From NCBI RefSeq assembly GCF_016127315.1, contig NZ_CP065997.1:372001-436000 (forward strand): a DNA stretch of 64,000 nucleotides, written 5' to 3'. Of this stretch, positions 28,014 through 41,624 are shown piece after piece; position 1 is the stretch's first letter; every line of letters begins with the position of its first letter. The position numbers and the translations under genes were made by a program. Under the pieces are notes generated by a model. It did not search any database, was not told where the DNA came from, and saw nothing but the letters and a program-made list of their open reading frames with translations. This DNA comes from Achromobacter deleyi (GTDB lineage: Bacteria; Pseudomonadota; Gammaproteobacteria; Burkholderiales; Burkholderiaceae_B).

Positions 28014-28949
28014 TCAGGCCACGCCGCGCCGCCGGTCGCGGCGGTACAGCGCGTAGCCCAGCGGCCACATCATCCCCACCATCAGCCGCGCCCACGGGTT
28101 GGTCAGGCGATAGGCCTGCAGCGCCGTCGGCACGCCGGAATGCTTCAGGTGCAGCCGGAAGCGGGTGTAGCGCGCCGCGGCCATGATGAATTCGCGCGGC
28201 CGGAAACGGAAGAATTCCAGGTGGTGCTGCAGCATGTCCCAGGCCAGCAGGTACAGGCCCTGGGCATTGTTGGCCACCGACGTCGTACCCCGGCTCAGGC
28301 TGCCCGGGGTGTCGTGGTAGGTGCGCACCACCTGGTTGATGAAGCGGCTGAGGTAGCCGGCCCGCGCGATCGCCCACCACACCAGGCTCTCGGGCACGAA
28401 ACCCGCCACGTTTTCGGGAAACGGATACTTCTTGAGGACGTCGGTGCGCATGCAGCCGAATTTCTCGCCCTTGATGCGGTAGCGGAAATACACGTCCACC
28501 GCCGTGCTGTCGAACACGTCCTGCGGATAGCGGTCGCCGACGATGCGGCCGTCGGGCCGGGCGCACAGGCCGGTCACCGCCACGTAGGAATCGCGCCGCG
28601 CCGGCGGAATAGCCTCCCAGGCCGCCTTGAACGTCGCCAGCGCCTCGGGCGGCATTTCGTCGTCGCTGTCGAGCGCCACGATCAGCTGGCCATGCGCTTC
28701 GCGCACGCCGCGGTTGAAGGCGGTTTTCTTGTGCTGGTTGTTCTGCCAGATGTAGCGAATGGGGAAACGGGCCCGCTGCTGCCAGTCGAGCACCGCTTCG
28801 TGGGTGTTGTCGGTGGAGCCATCGTCCACGATCACCCACTCGAAATCCCGGAATGTCTGGCGGGATAGCGATTCGTACACCCTGTGCAGCGTCCCCGCCC
28901 GGTTGTAGGTGGGCGTCAGGACGGTGAAGAACGTCGGCGTATCGATCAT
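28014..28949 (-). CDS. Glycosyltransferase family 2
   Basis: 311-residue GT-A fold enzyme. N-terminal features are FTVLTPTYNRAGTLHRVYES, the nucleotide-sugar motif VIVDDGSTDNT, and the metal-binding LIVALDSDDEMPP, i.e. the DxD region. The C-terminal part has one or two hydrophobic stretches (LMVGMMWPLGYALY) that may attach it to the membrane. It probably adds a sugar to a cell-surface polysaccharide. It stands alone on the minus strand, divergent from a LysR gene, so neither acceptor nor pathway is apparent. Confidence 0.85.
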   Translation of the reverse strand: MIDTPTFFTVLTPTYNRAGTLHRVYESLSRQTFRDFEWVIVDDGSTDNTHEAVLDWQQRARFPIRYIWQNNQHKKTAFNRGVREAHGQLIVALDSDDEMPPEALATFKAAWEAIPPARRDSYVAVTGLCARPDGRIVGDRYPQDVFDSTAVDVYFRYRIKGEKFGCMRTDVLKKYPFPENVAGFVPESLVWWAIARAGYLSRFINQVVRTYHDTPGSLSRGTTSVANNAQGLYLLAWDMLQHHLEFFRFRPREFIMAAARYTRFRLHLKHSGVPTALQAYRLTNPWARLMVGMMWPLGYALYRRDRRRGVA

Positions 28950-29172
28950 GCGAACTGGGCCCCTTGGCGATTCCGGATAACCGCTGCGGTCTTGGTATGG
29001 TGTTTTCGCCTGAAGTGTAGGGGATATGCCCACGGCAACTGATGCCACGGCATGCAAATTTGCAATCAAATCTGACAAGGTGCGGATTCCCGGACTGATT
29101 CCCATCCGCCGCGCCGGCGTTGGGAGCGGCGCCGGAGTGGCGTAAACTCGGGCGGCCCACACCGGAACGCCT

Positions 29173-30132
29173 ATGGAAGCCCCGACCGTCCAGCTCAACG
29201 ACATTGCCCTGTTTGTAGAAGTCGCCAAGCGCAAGAGTTTCAGCCTGGCCGCCCGGGCGCTGAACATGCCGACCTCGACGCTGTCGCGCCGCATCAACGA
29301 GCTGGAACGCGCGATCGGCCTGCGCCTCATCAACCGCAACACCCGCCGCCTCGACCTGACGGAAGCCGGCGCGGCCTACATGAGCCGCTGCCAGGGCCTG
29401 ATCGACGAGGCCCGCCTGGCGCACGAACAACTGCAGGCGCTGTCGGGCGGCCCATCGGGCAATCTGCGGGTCTCGATGCCCTACAGCCTGGCGATCTGGC
29501 TGCTGCCGGAAACGATCAACGATTTCACGGACCACTATCCCGAGGTGGAGTGCGAGTTCGACCTGAGCATGATGACAGCGTCGGACGCCCAGGGCACGCC
29601 GTTCGACATCGTGCTGCGTTTCGGCCGCAACAGCGACTATCCGGTGGCCAACGCCGACAACGGCAACGGCGCGGCGCCCGCTCCCCGCAGCGACGGCGCG
29701 GTGGTGCAGGAACTGGTATCGCTGGACAACTATCTTTACGCGTCGGACCGCTATCTGGAACGCTTCGGCGAGCCGAAGACGCCGGCGGACCTGACGCAAC
29801 ACCAATGCCTGCGCACGACGATCGACGACGCGCATTCGTACTGGACGCTGCACAACGGCCGGGTGAGCGAGCAGGTGCCGGTGAGCGGGCATCTGGCGGC
29901 GAACAACATGAGCATCGCGGGGACGCTGGCGGGGCTGGATCTGGCGATTACGCGGATGCCGCATTGCCAGGCGCTGGATCCGATCATCAAGCGCAATTCG
30001 CTGCGGCGGGTGTTGCCGGGGTGGTCGGTGGATCCCATTTCCATCTATGTGGTTTATCCGTCGAGTATTCAGCCGGCTAAGACTCGGGCGTTTATGGATT
30101 TTATTCGGCCTAAGTTGGGGCCGGCTGGGTAG
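29173..30132 (+). CDS. LysR-family transcriptional regulator
   Basis: 319-residue regulator. The winged HTH is in residues 1-65 (DIALFVEVAKRKSFSLAARA; TSTLSRRINELERAIG), followed by the effector-binding domain. A short insertion of Asn/Gly/Ala/Pro-rich sequence (ADNGNGAAPAPRSDG) interrupts the effector domain near residue 165. Closest in style to the CrgA/AaeR type that controls efflux or aromatic metabolism. Divergent from the glycosyltransferase gene with a 223-nt gap. The last 60 nt are notably A+T-richer than the rest. Confidence 0.85.
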   Translation: MEAPTVQLNDIALFVEVAKRKSFSLAARALNMPTSTLSRRINELERAIGLRLINRNTRRLDLTEAGAAYMSRCQGLIDEARLAHEQLQALSGGPSGNLRVSMPYSLAIWLLPETINDFTDHYPEVECEFDLSMMTASDAQGTPFDIVLRFGRNSDYPVANADNGNGAAPAPRSDGAVVQELVSLDNYLYASDRYLERFGEPKTPADLTQHQCLRTTIDDAHSYWTLHNGRVSEQVPVSGHLAANNMSIAGTLAGLDLAITRMPHCQALDPIIKRNSLRRVLPGWSVDPISIYVVYPSSIQPAKTRAFMDFIRPKLGPAG

Positions 30133-30189
30133 TTTTCTTTTCTGGGCGGTGGGTACTTTAGCCGCGCGTGGCGGGGGCGGTGCGGGAGG

Positions 30190-30237
30190 GCGGGGCTACG
30201 ATTGCGGTCCGGAGCCTTCGCTCCGGACCGCAATCGT
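30190..30237. repeat. 39-nt dispersed repeat, copy 2, extended to an 18-bp perfect hairpin
   Basis: 30190-30228 is the exact reverse complement of 3986-4024. Here the hairpin is longer: 30198-30215 pairs perfectly with 30220-30237 (18 bp) around a CTTC tetraloop. No T run follows on either strand. It lies 66 nt after the LysR stop, in the 30133-30496 gap, which otherwise holds the promoter at 30341-30370. A G-rich stretch (30160-30180, GCCGCGCGTGGCGGGGGCGG) upstream resembles 49299-49320. Confidence 0.75.
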
Positions 30238-30340
30238 GGGCGCCCGCCACCCGGTCCGCCTGCCCGAGGGGCGGCCTACGAAGCACCATTACGTCCCCGT
30301 TAAATCACATCAGGACCTGAACCCCAAGAAAAGCCTCAAA

Positions 30341-30370
30341 TTGGCACCCCCCCCACTTTCAGGCTAGAAT
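30341..30370 (+). promoter_or_regulatory. Sigma-70 promoter for the 42-residue protein gene
   Basis: TTGGCA (30341-30346), 18-nt spacer containing a run of C, then TAGAAT (30365-30370). Each hexamer matches five of six consensus positions. Predicted start near 30377 leaves a 120-nt leader before the small gene. Confidence 0.65.
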
Positions 30371-30496
30371 GCCAAGTTACCCAATTCCCCCGCCAGCCCA
30401 GTATCCGGTTGTGCGGTCGGGTCGAAGCCTTGCCAAACCGCAAGACCCGCTTCGCCCCGCAAATCCGATTTCCGCAAATTCAACAGGAGAATCAAC

Positions 30497-30625
30497 ATGG
30501 CTGAACGCAAACGCGTGCGTCGCAACACCCTGGAACGCCGTTGCCTGGGCAAGGCCTTCAAGCGCTTGTTCGTCAAGTCGCCCAAGGGTGTGTTCAAGAT
30601 GCTGGAAAAGATCAAGCGCGTCTAA
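30497..30625 (+). CDS. Small basic protein, 42 residues
   Basis: Reads MAERKRVRRNTLERRCLGKA and ends KMLEKIKRV; 16 of 42 residues are Lys or Arg. The ATG is preceded by CAGGAGAATCAAC, an excellent ribosome site. It has its own promoter (30341-30370) and a strong terminator (30672-30707), so it is a complete monocistronic unit. The central FKRLFVKSPKGVFKMLEKI would form an amphipathic helix with one Cys. I do not recognise the family; nucleic-acid or ribosome binding is only a guess from charge. Codons are the preferred ones of this genome, and many are Lys AAG/Leu CTG, as in well-expressed genes. Confidence 0.75.
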   Translation: MAERKRVRRNTLERRCLGKAFKRLFVKSPKGVFKMLEKIKRV

Positions 30626-30671
30626 ATGACACGCCGGCCGCGCCAGGTTCCTGGCGTGCGGCCTGATCGAA

Positions 30672-30707
30672 AAAAATCCCCGCTGGTGCGAACCGGCGGG
30701 GATTTTT
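30672..30707. terminator. Bidirectional rho-independent terminator
   Basis: A 16-bp stem including one G-T wobble (AAAAATCCCCGCTGGT / ACCGGCGGGGATTTTT) with a GCGA (GNRA) tetraloop. T runs follow on both strands. It ends the small gene on the plus strand and the sugar-acid operon arriving from 30788 on the minus strand. Confidence 0.85.
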
Positions 30708-30787
30708 GTTTGGGCCGAAGGTTTGGATCGGCAGGCCGGATCGAACCTTCGCGGGCCGGGCGACGGCAGCCAGGCCCGCGCGAAGCG

Positions 30788-31711
30788 TCAGCCGCGCAGC
30801 TTCGCCAGCACCGCTTCGGCGCGCGGCAGCGGATTGACCGCGCCGTAGCCCAGCGTCGACAGCGCCGCCGCCACATTGGCGTAGCGCACCGCGTCGGCCC
30901 AATCGTCGCCCTGGCAACGGCGCGCCAGCAGGCTGCCGGCGAAGCAGTCGCCGGCGCCGGTCGCGTCCACCGCCTCCACCCGCAAAGCCGCCACCGGGGC
31001 GCGCGTCTTGCCGTCGTCGATGATCGAACCGTCCTTGCCCAGCTTCAGCACCACCACGCCGGTCGCCCCGGCGTCGCGGATCCAGTCCAGCGTGCGTTCG
31101 GGGTCGTCGTTGCCGGTCAGGTGCTGCATGTCGTCCATGCTCGGCAGGAACAGGTCGGCGTGGCACAGCGCCTCGCGCAGCACCGCGCGGGCCCGGTCCA
31201 GCGGCCACAGGCGCAGCCGCAGGTTCGAATCCAGGCTGACCTGCACGCCGGCCGCGCGGGCGCGGGCGATGGCGGCGAAGACCGTGTCGCAGGCGCTGGT
31301 GCTGATCGCCAGGCTGATGCCCGAGACATGCAGGAAACGGGCGCGCTCGATCAGGCCGCCGTCGAGCGTGGCCGGCGTCATCAGGCTGGCGGCGGAACCG
31401 CGGCGCAGATAGCTGAAGGCGTGGCCGTCGGGGCCGTGCTGCACGAAGTACAGGCCGGTGTGCGCGGTGGCGTCGATCTCGACGCCCGAGATATCCACAC
31501 CCTCGGCGCGCCACAGCGCCAGGAACTGCGCGCCGAAGGCGTCATCGCCGACGCGCGTCAGGTAGGCGCAGCGCGCGCCCTGGCGGGCCGCGGCGATGAC
31601 GGCGTTGGAGGTGTCGCCGCCGAAGCCTTGCAGGTATTGCTGCTGGTCCTGGTGCGTCTGGTTCAGTTCGACCAGCGGCTCGCCCAGCGCGACGATGTCG
31701 AAATCAGCCAT
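30788..31711 (-). CDS. kdgK: 2-dehydro-3-deoxygluconokinase (PfkB family)
   Basis: 307-residue sugar kinase. It opens with DIVALGEPLVELNQ, has GFGGDTSNAVIAAARQG near residue 30 (substrate-binding Gly-Gly motif) and the catalytic PfkB signature DATGAGDCFAGS near residue 250. Phosphorylates 2-keto-3-deoxygluconate or a related 2-keto-3-deoxy sugar acid; the adjacent aldolase gene then cleaves the product, which supports the assignment. Overlaps the aldolase gene by 8 nt. Confidence 0.85.
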   Translation of the reverse strand: MADFDIVALGEPLVELNQTHQDQQQYLQGFGGDTSNAVIAAARQGARCAYLTRVGDDAFGAQFLALWRAEGVDISGVEIDATAHTGLYFVQHGPDGHAFSYLRRGSAASLMTPATLDGGLIERARFLHVSGISLAISTSACDTVFAAIARARAAGVQVSLDSNLRLRLWPLDRARAVLREALCHADLFLPSMDDMQHLTGNDDPERTLDWIRDAGATGVVVLKLGKDGSIIDDGKTRAPVAALRVEAVDATGAGDCFAGSLLARRCQGDDWADAVRYANVAAALSTLGYGAVNPLPRAEAVLAKLRG

Positions 31712-32348
31712 GGGCGGCCTCGCGGGTGCGGGTGATCTGCGCCACCAGCGCGGCGGTGTCTCGCGCGGCGAAGGCGGCCTTGTCGTAGAGGTTGCTGCCG
31801 ATGCCGACCAGGCCGGCGCCGGCGGCGAAGTACGACGCCATGTTCTCGGCCGTGACGCCGCCGGTGGGGCAGAACACCGTGTCCGGGTAGACCGACTTCA
31901 GCGCCGCCAAGTGCTTGGGCCCGCCGGTGTCGGCCGGGAACACCTTGACCACGTCGACCCCGGCGCGGCGCGCGGCCAGCACTTCGGTGGGCGTGAAGGC
32001 GCCCAGCAGGCACAAGGCGTCGGCGGCGTGCGCCAGGTCGACGATCTCGGTGGCCAGCGCCGGCGACACCAGGAAGTCGGCGCCGGCCACCAGGGCCTCG
32101 CGCGCCTGGGTCTCGTCCAGCACCGTGCCCACGCCCAGCAGCAGCGCGGGGCCGTGCTTGTCGCGCAGCGCGCGCACCAGGTCGGTGACGCCGGGAATGG
32201 TCCAGGTCAGTTCCAGCGTGGTGCAGCCGGCGGCCACGGCCACCTCGGCGGCATAGGCCGCGGTGGCGGCGTCCTGGTAGCGCAGCACGGGCACCACCCG
32301 GGCGGCGAGCAAGGCGTCGAGCTTCGAAGCAAGGGGAGCAGCAGTCAT
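31704..32348 (-). CDS. eda: KDPG/KHG-type aldolase
   Basis: 214-residue class I aldolase of the KDPG family. The Schiff-base lysine is in VDVVKVFPAD and the general base Glu in TLELTWTIPG. The latter region reads TWTIPG where the textbook enzyme has TLRTP(A), so an arginine that contacts the substrate phosphate is replaced; substrate range may differ from 6-phospho-KDG. GVGTVLDETQAREAL and PTGGVTAENMASYF are typical. AAGGAA lies just upstream of the ATG. Splits 2-keto-3-deoxy sugar acid (phosphate) to pyruvate and an aldehyde, working with the kinase encoded next. Confidence 0.82.
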   Translation of the reverse strand: MTAAPLASKLDALLAARVVPVLRYQDAATAAYAAEVAVAAGCTTLELTWTIPGVTDLVRALRDKHGPALLLGVGTVLDETQAREALVAGADFLVSPALATEIVDLAHAADALCLLGAFTPTEVLAARRAGVDVVKVFPADTGGPKHLAALKSVYPDTVFCPTGGVTAENMASYFAAGAGLVGIGSNLYDKAAFAARDTAALVAQITRTREAAHG

Positions 32349-32372
32349 GGCATTCCTTTCGGGACGGAGCGT

Positions 32373-33164
32373 TCAGGCGCCGCCGGATGGCAGCACGGCG
32401 AGTTTGGCGGCGGCCGCATCGCGCAGCCGCAGCAGGGGTTCGATATAGGCGGATTGCGGGTCATCGCGGCGCCGGAACATCAGCGTGCTGACGCTGACGC
32501 AGGCCACCGGCTGGCCGGCGGCATCGCGCAGCGCCACGCCGTAGCAGACGATGCCGGGCTCGTTTTCCTCGTTGTCCAGGGCATAGCCCCGCGCCGCCGT
32601 CTCGGCCAGCGCCGCGCGCAGCGCGGGCAGGCTCGCCACGGTGCCGGGCATGCGCGATTCCAGCGGCAGGTCGCGCAGCAGGTGCTCGCGTGCCGGCTCG
32701 CCCAGCGCGGCCAGGTAGGCCTTGCCGACCGCGCTCGAATGCAGCGCCACCGCCGCGCCCACGCGCGAGGCCATGCGCACCGGGCCGGGGCTTTCGAGCT
32801 TGTCGATGTAGATCATTTCGGCGCCGGCCGGCACCGCCAGGTGCACGGTCTCGCCGGTCGCGTCGCGCAGCGCCTGCAGGTCGGCCGCCAATGTCGCGCG
32901 CAGGTCGAACTGCGACCAGGCGCGGCTGGCCAGGGCCAGCAGGCGCGGCCCCAGGCGGTAGGCGCCGTCGGTCTCGGCCACCATGCCCTGCTCGGCCAGC
33001 GCGGCCACGATGCGGTAGACGGTCGGCCGCGGATAGCCGCTGCTGCGCGCCAGCGCCGCCGCCGTGGGCGGCTGCGGCGCGTCCGCCACCGCCTGCAACA
33101 CCGTCATGAATTTGGCGAACGCCGCGGCGCCCGCCACCTTGGATTCCGACACGACCACCCCCAT
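32373..33164 (-). CDS. IclR-family transcriptional regulator
   Basis: About 263 residues, normal for IclR. Winged HTH in the N-terminal third (FMTVLQAVADAPQPPTAAAL; RPTVYRIVAALAEQGMV), then the ligand-binding domain with LHSSAVGKAYLAAL. A start at 33215 would add 17 residues without a ribosome site; 33164 gives the usual length. Transcribed 24 nt ahead of the aldolase and kinase, so it probably regulates the sugar-acid operon and itself. The ligand is presumably a sugar acid or its keto-deoxy product. Confidence 0.85.
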   Translation of the reverse strand: MGVVVSESKVAGAAAFAKFMTVLQAVADAPQPPTAAALARSSGYPRPTVYRIVAALAEQGMVAETDGAYRLGPRLLALASRAWSQFDLRATLAADLQALRDATGETVHLAVPAGAEMIYIDKLESPGPVRMASRVGAAVALHSSAVGKAYLAALGEPAREHLLRDLPLESRMPGTVASLPALRAALAETAARGYALDNEENEPGIVCYGVALRDAAGQPVACVSVSTLMFRRRDDPQSAYIEPLLRLRDAAAAKLAVLPSGGA

Positions 33165-33243
33165 CTCGGGTAGATGCCCTGCGTTAACAATGCATCCGCA
33201 GAATGCACCAGGCAAACCGCGCTAATTTCAGACGAATCTGCGA

Positions 33244-33263
33244 TACTGTTTATTTGTACAGCA
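33244..33263. promoter_or_regulatory. LexA (SOS) box
   Basis: TACTGTTTATTTGTACAGCA contains a perfect CTGT-N8-ACAG core and TA on its left flank, very close to the proteobacterial LexA consensus. It lies about 133 nt upstream of the giant uvrA ATG and about 80 nt upstream of the iclR ATG on the other strand. The DNA-repair function of UvrA makes it the likely target. Confidence 0.75.
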
Positions 33264-33395
33264 GCAGAGCGCATGTTTGACCACATTGTGGACACATGCC
33301 TCACCATATAGGCAATTATTCCACATCGCCGCGCCCGGAACCAGCCACAGGCCGTCGTCCGGGGCCGCGCCCTCCCTCAGGCTACGATACCGTCC

Positions 33396-39155
<5,760 letters not shown>

Positions 39156-39163
39156 AGAGAGTC

Positions 39164-40300
39164 ATGCATTGTCGTTTTGAGGACCGGCTGGCCGGCCGCG
39201 CCCTGCTGCTGGACGGTTTCTGCGCCCGCATCGAGGCGCGCGCGGCGGCCGAGGTCGGCCCCGCCCTGGCCGCCATCGACGCGGCGCGCCAGCGCGGGCG
39301 CTGGGTCGCCCTGCTGCTGGACTACGAACTGGGCGAATGGCTGCTGCCGGAAGCCGCCCTGCCCGCGCCCGCCGGCCCCTGGACGCCGCCGCGCGACGAC
39401 GGCCGGGCGCGCCTGACGGCGCTGGTGTTCGAACGCAAGCTTGACGAAACCCCGTGTGACGCGCCGGACGCCGACAGCGCGCCGGGCGCGCTCAGCATTC
39501 CCGCGCCCCGCATGACCGAGGCCGCCTACGTGCGCCAGATCGAGACCATCCGCGACCTGATCGGCGCCGGCGAGCTGTACCAGGTCAACTACACCCAGCC
39601 GCTGGACGTGCAGTACCAGGGCGACGCGGCCACGCTGTACCGCCGTATCGCCGCGCGCAATCCGGTGGCGCACGGCGCCTACATCGAGGACGGTGCGCGC
39701 ACCGTGCTGTCGTTCTCGCCGGAACTGTTCGTGGCCCGCCGCGGCCCGCGCTTGACCACCCGCCCCATGAAGGGCACGGCGCCACGCCATCCCGATCCCA
39801 CCGAGGACCAGCGCCTGGGCCAGGCGCTGCTGGCCAGCGACAAGAACCGCGCCGAAAACCTGATGATCGTGGACCTGCTGCGCAACGACCTGGGCCGGCT
39901 GGCCGAGCCCGGCTCGGTCAAGGTCGAGGCGCTGTTCTCGCTGGAACGCTATCCCACCGTCTGGACCATGACCTCGACCGTCTCGGCGCAGGCGCCGGAC
40001 GCCACGCTCGAGGACGTGCTGCGCGCGCTGTTCCCCTGCGGATCCATCACCGGCGCCCCCAAGGTCGCCGCCATGCGCCGCATCCGCCAGATGGAAACCG
40101 CGCCGCGCGGCCTGTATTGCGGCAGCATCGGCTGGCTGGCCCCCGATGGCGACTTCTCGCTCAACGTGGCGATCCGCACGCTGGTGCTGGACGCGGCCGG
40201 CCACGGCGTCTACAGCGTCGGCGGCGGCATCGTGCATGACTCCGACCCGGCCGAGGAATGGCAGGAATGCCACTGGAAGGCCCGCATCCTGCGCGCCTGA
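39164..40300 (+). CDS. pabB: Aminodeoxychorismate synthase component I
   Basis: 378-residue chorismate-binding enzyme of folate synthesis. Motifs ELYQVNYTQPLDVQ, PMKGTAPRH, FPCGSITGAPKVAAM and GGGIVHDSDPAEEW are the chorismate-site hallmarks. The N-terminal 110 residues are shorter and more divergent than in E. coli PabB, as in the PabB half of PabBC fusions. It makes 4-amino-4-deoxychorismate with a glutaminase (PabA) not in this window. The ATG lies 8 nt after the uvrA stop, so the two may be co-transcribed; that would place pabB under SOS influence. Confidence 0.9.
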   Translation: MHCRFEDRLAGRALLLDGFCARIEARAAAEVGPALAAIDAARQRGRWVALLLDYELGEWLLPEAALPAPAGPWTPPRDDGRARLTALVFERKLDETPCDAPDADSAPGALSIPAPRMTEAAYVRQIETIRDLIGAGELYQVNYTQPLDVQYQGDAATLYRRIAARNPVAHGAYIEDGARTVLSFSPELFVARRGPRLTTRPMKGTAPRHPDPTEDQRLGQALLASDKNRAENLMIVDLLRNDLGRLAEPGSVKVEALFSLERYPTVWTMTSTVSAQAPDATLEDVLRALFPCGSITGAPKVAAMRRIRQMETAPRGLYCGSIGWLAPDGDFSLNVAIRTLVLDAAGHGVYSVGGGIVHDSDPAEEWQECHWKARILRA

Positions 40301-40376
40301 GTGCGCAATCCGTGTCCGCGGGGTAGGATAGAACCCGGCCCCGCCCGCCGCCGTCCGCCGTTTACCAGGAGCCCTC

Positions 40377-41009
40377 ATGCAACCCGAACTCATCGAGACC
40401 ATCCTGGTCGACGCCGAGCACCGCGTGCCCCTGCTGGCGCGCCACCTGCGCCGCCTGGAGCAGTCGTGCAAGGCGCTGGGCTACACCTGGGGCGGCAACG
40501 CGGTGCAAAGCGACATCATGATCGCCGCGCTCAGCCTGAACACCCCCGGCGCGCACCGCCTGCGCCTGCTGGTCGCGCGCGACGGCAGCCGCCACATCCA
40601 GACCGCCGTGCTGCCGCCGCTGCCGGCAGAGCAGGAAATCATGCTGGCGCCCGAGGCGCTGCGCTCGTCCGAACCGCTGCTGCGCTACAAGACCACCTAC
40701 CGCCCCTGGTACACCAAGACCATCGAATGGCTGCCGGCCCATCCGCACATCTTCGACCTGGTCTACCTGAACGAACGCGGCGAACTGTGCGAAGGCAGCC
40801 GCAGCAACGTCTACCTGCGCCTGGACGGCGACTGGTACACCCCGCCGGTCGACAGCGGCTGTCTGCCCGGCGTGCAGCGCGCCGAATTGCTCGACACCGG
40901 CAACGTCACGGAACGCGTGCTGACCCTGGCCGACCTGCACGCCGCCGACGAAATCCGCCTGTCCAACGCCCTGCGCGGCTGGTTCACCGTCACCCTGCGC
41001 GAAACCTGA
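40377..41009 (+). CDS. pabC: Aminodeoxychorismate lyase (class IV aminotransferase fold)
   Basis: 210-residue PLP enzyme that releases pyruvate from aminodeoxychorismate to give p-aminobenzoate. AGGAG precedes the ATG. ETILVDAEHRVPLLARHLRR at the N-terminus, the PLP lysine in RYKTTYRPWY, and NERGELCEGSRSNVYLRLDG are present. At 210 residues it lacks the first 30-50 residues of free-standing PabC and matches instead the C-terminal half of fused PabBC proteins. Together with the preceding gene it looks like a PabBC split into two chains. Confidence 0.85.
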   Translation: MQPELIETILVDAEHRVPLLARHLRRLEQSCKALGYTWGGNAVQSDIMIAALSLNTPGAHRLRLLVARDGSRHIQTAVLPPLPAEQEIMLAPEALRSSEPLLRYKTTYRPWYTKTIEWLPAHPHIFDLVYLNERGELCEGSRSNVYLRLDGDWYTPPVDSGCLPGVQRAELLDTGNVTERVLTLADLHAADEIRLSNALRGWFTVTLRET

Positions 41010-41060
41010 GTCCCACCGGCCCCGGAACGACGCCGATTGCCAAACCGGCGAGCCTGAAGA

Positions 41061-41090
41061 ATAATTGATACTCATTCTTATTGATTATTC
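41061..41090 (+). promoter_or_regulatory. Candidate Fur box upstream of the FecI-type sigma gene
   Basis: The segment ATAATTGATACTCATTCTTA and the following TTGATTATT resemble overlapping NATWAT hexamers of the Fur box, centred on GATACTCAT. It is A+T-rich and ends 21 nt before the GTG start of an iron-type ECF sigma factor, the usual place for Fur control. Confidence 0.55.
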
Positions 41091-41111
41091 GACGTTGGCG
41101 GCGTCCCCATC

Positions 41112-41624
41112 GTGTTCTCCCCCCCGCGCGCGGCATCCCCTGATATCGAAGTTCTCTACAGCGACCACCACGGCTGGCTGCAGGACTGGCTGCGTCGCCG
41201 CCTGGGCAATGCCTTCGACGCCGCCGACCTGGCGCACGACACCTTCCTGCGGGTGCTGCGCAACCTCGAACCGATCCGCGAACCGCGCGCCTACCTCACC
41301 ACCATCGCCCACGGGCTGGTGGTGAACCACTGGCGGCGCCAGGACCTGGAACGCGCCTACCGCGACACGCTCGCCACCGTGGCCGACACCCTGGCGCCCT
41401 CGCCCGAGGAAGGCGCGCTGCTGCTGGACGCCCTGTGCGAACTCGACGCGCTGCTCAACCAGCTCAACCCCAAGGCCCGCGCCGCCTTCCTGCTGTCGCA
41501 CCTCGAGGGCTACACCTACCTCGAGATCGCCGCGCGCCTGGAGGTGTCCGAACGCATGGTCAAGAAATACATGGCGCAGGCGATGCTGCATTGCCTGACC
41601 GCCGGCCAGACGCCCGCGCCATGA
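41112..41624 (+). CDS. FecI-type ECF sigma factor
   Basis: 170 residues with GTG start. Sigma-2 (YSDHHGWLQDWLRRRLGN; AADLAHDTFLRVL) and sigma-4 (HLEGYTYLEIAARLEVSERM) regions are present and the linker is short, as in iron-starvation ECF factors. It would direct RNA polymerase to the downstream TonB receptor gene when the anti-sigma regulator signals ferric siderophore. Overlaps the FecR-type gene by ATGA. A Fur-like box upstream fits iron repression. Confidence 0.88.
   Translation: MFSPPRAASPDIEVLYSDHHGWLQDWLRRRLGNAFDAADLAHDTFLRVLRNLEPIREPRAYLTTIAHGLVVNHWRRQDLERAYRDTLATVADTLAPSPEEGALLLDALCELDALLNQLNPKARAAFLLSHLEGYTYLEIAARLEVSERMVKKYMAQAMLHCLTAGQTPAP

Noticed and set aside
30369..30629. An 86-codon plus-strand frame across the small gene
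   Set aside because: It has no ribosome site and overlaps the promoter -10 region; the 42-codon frame in another phase has an excellent site and terminator spacing.
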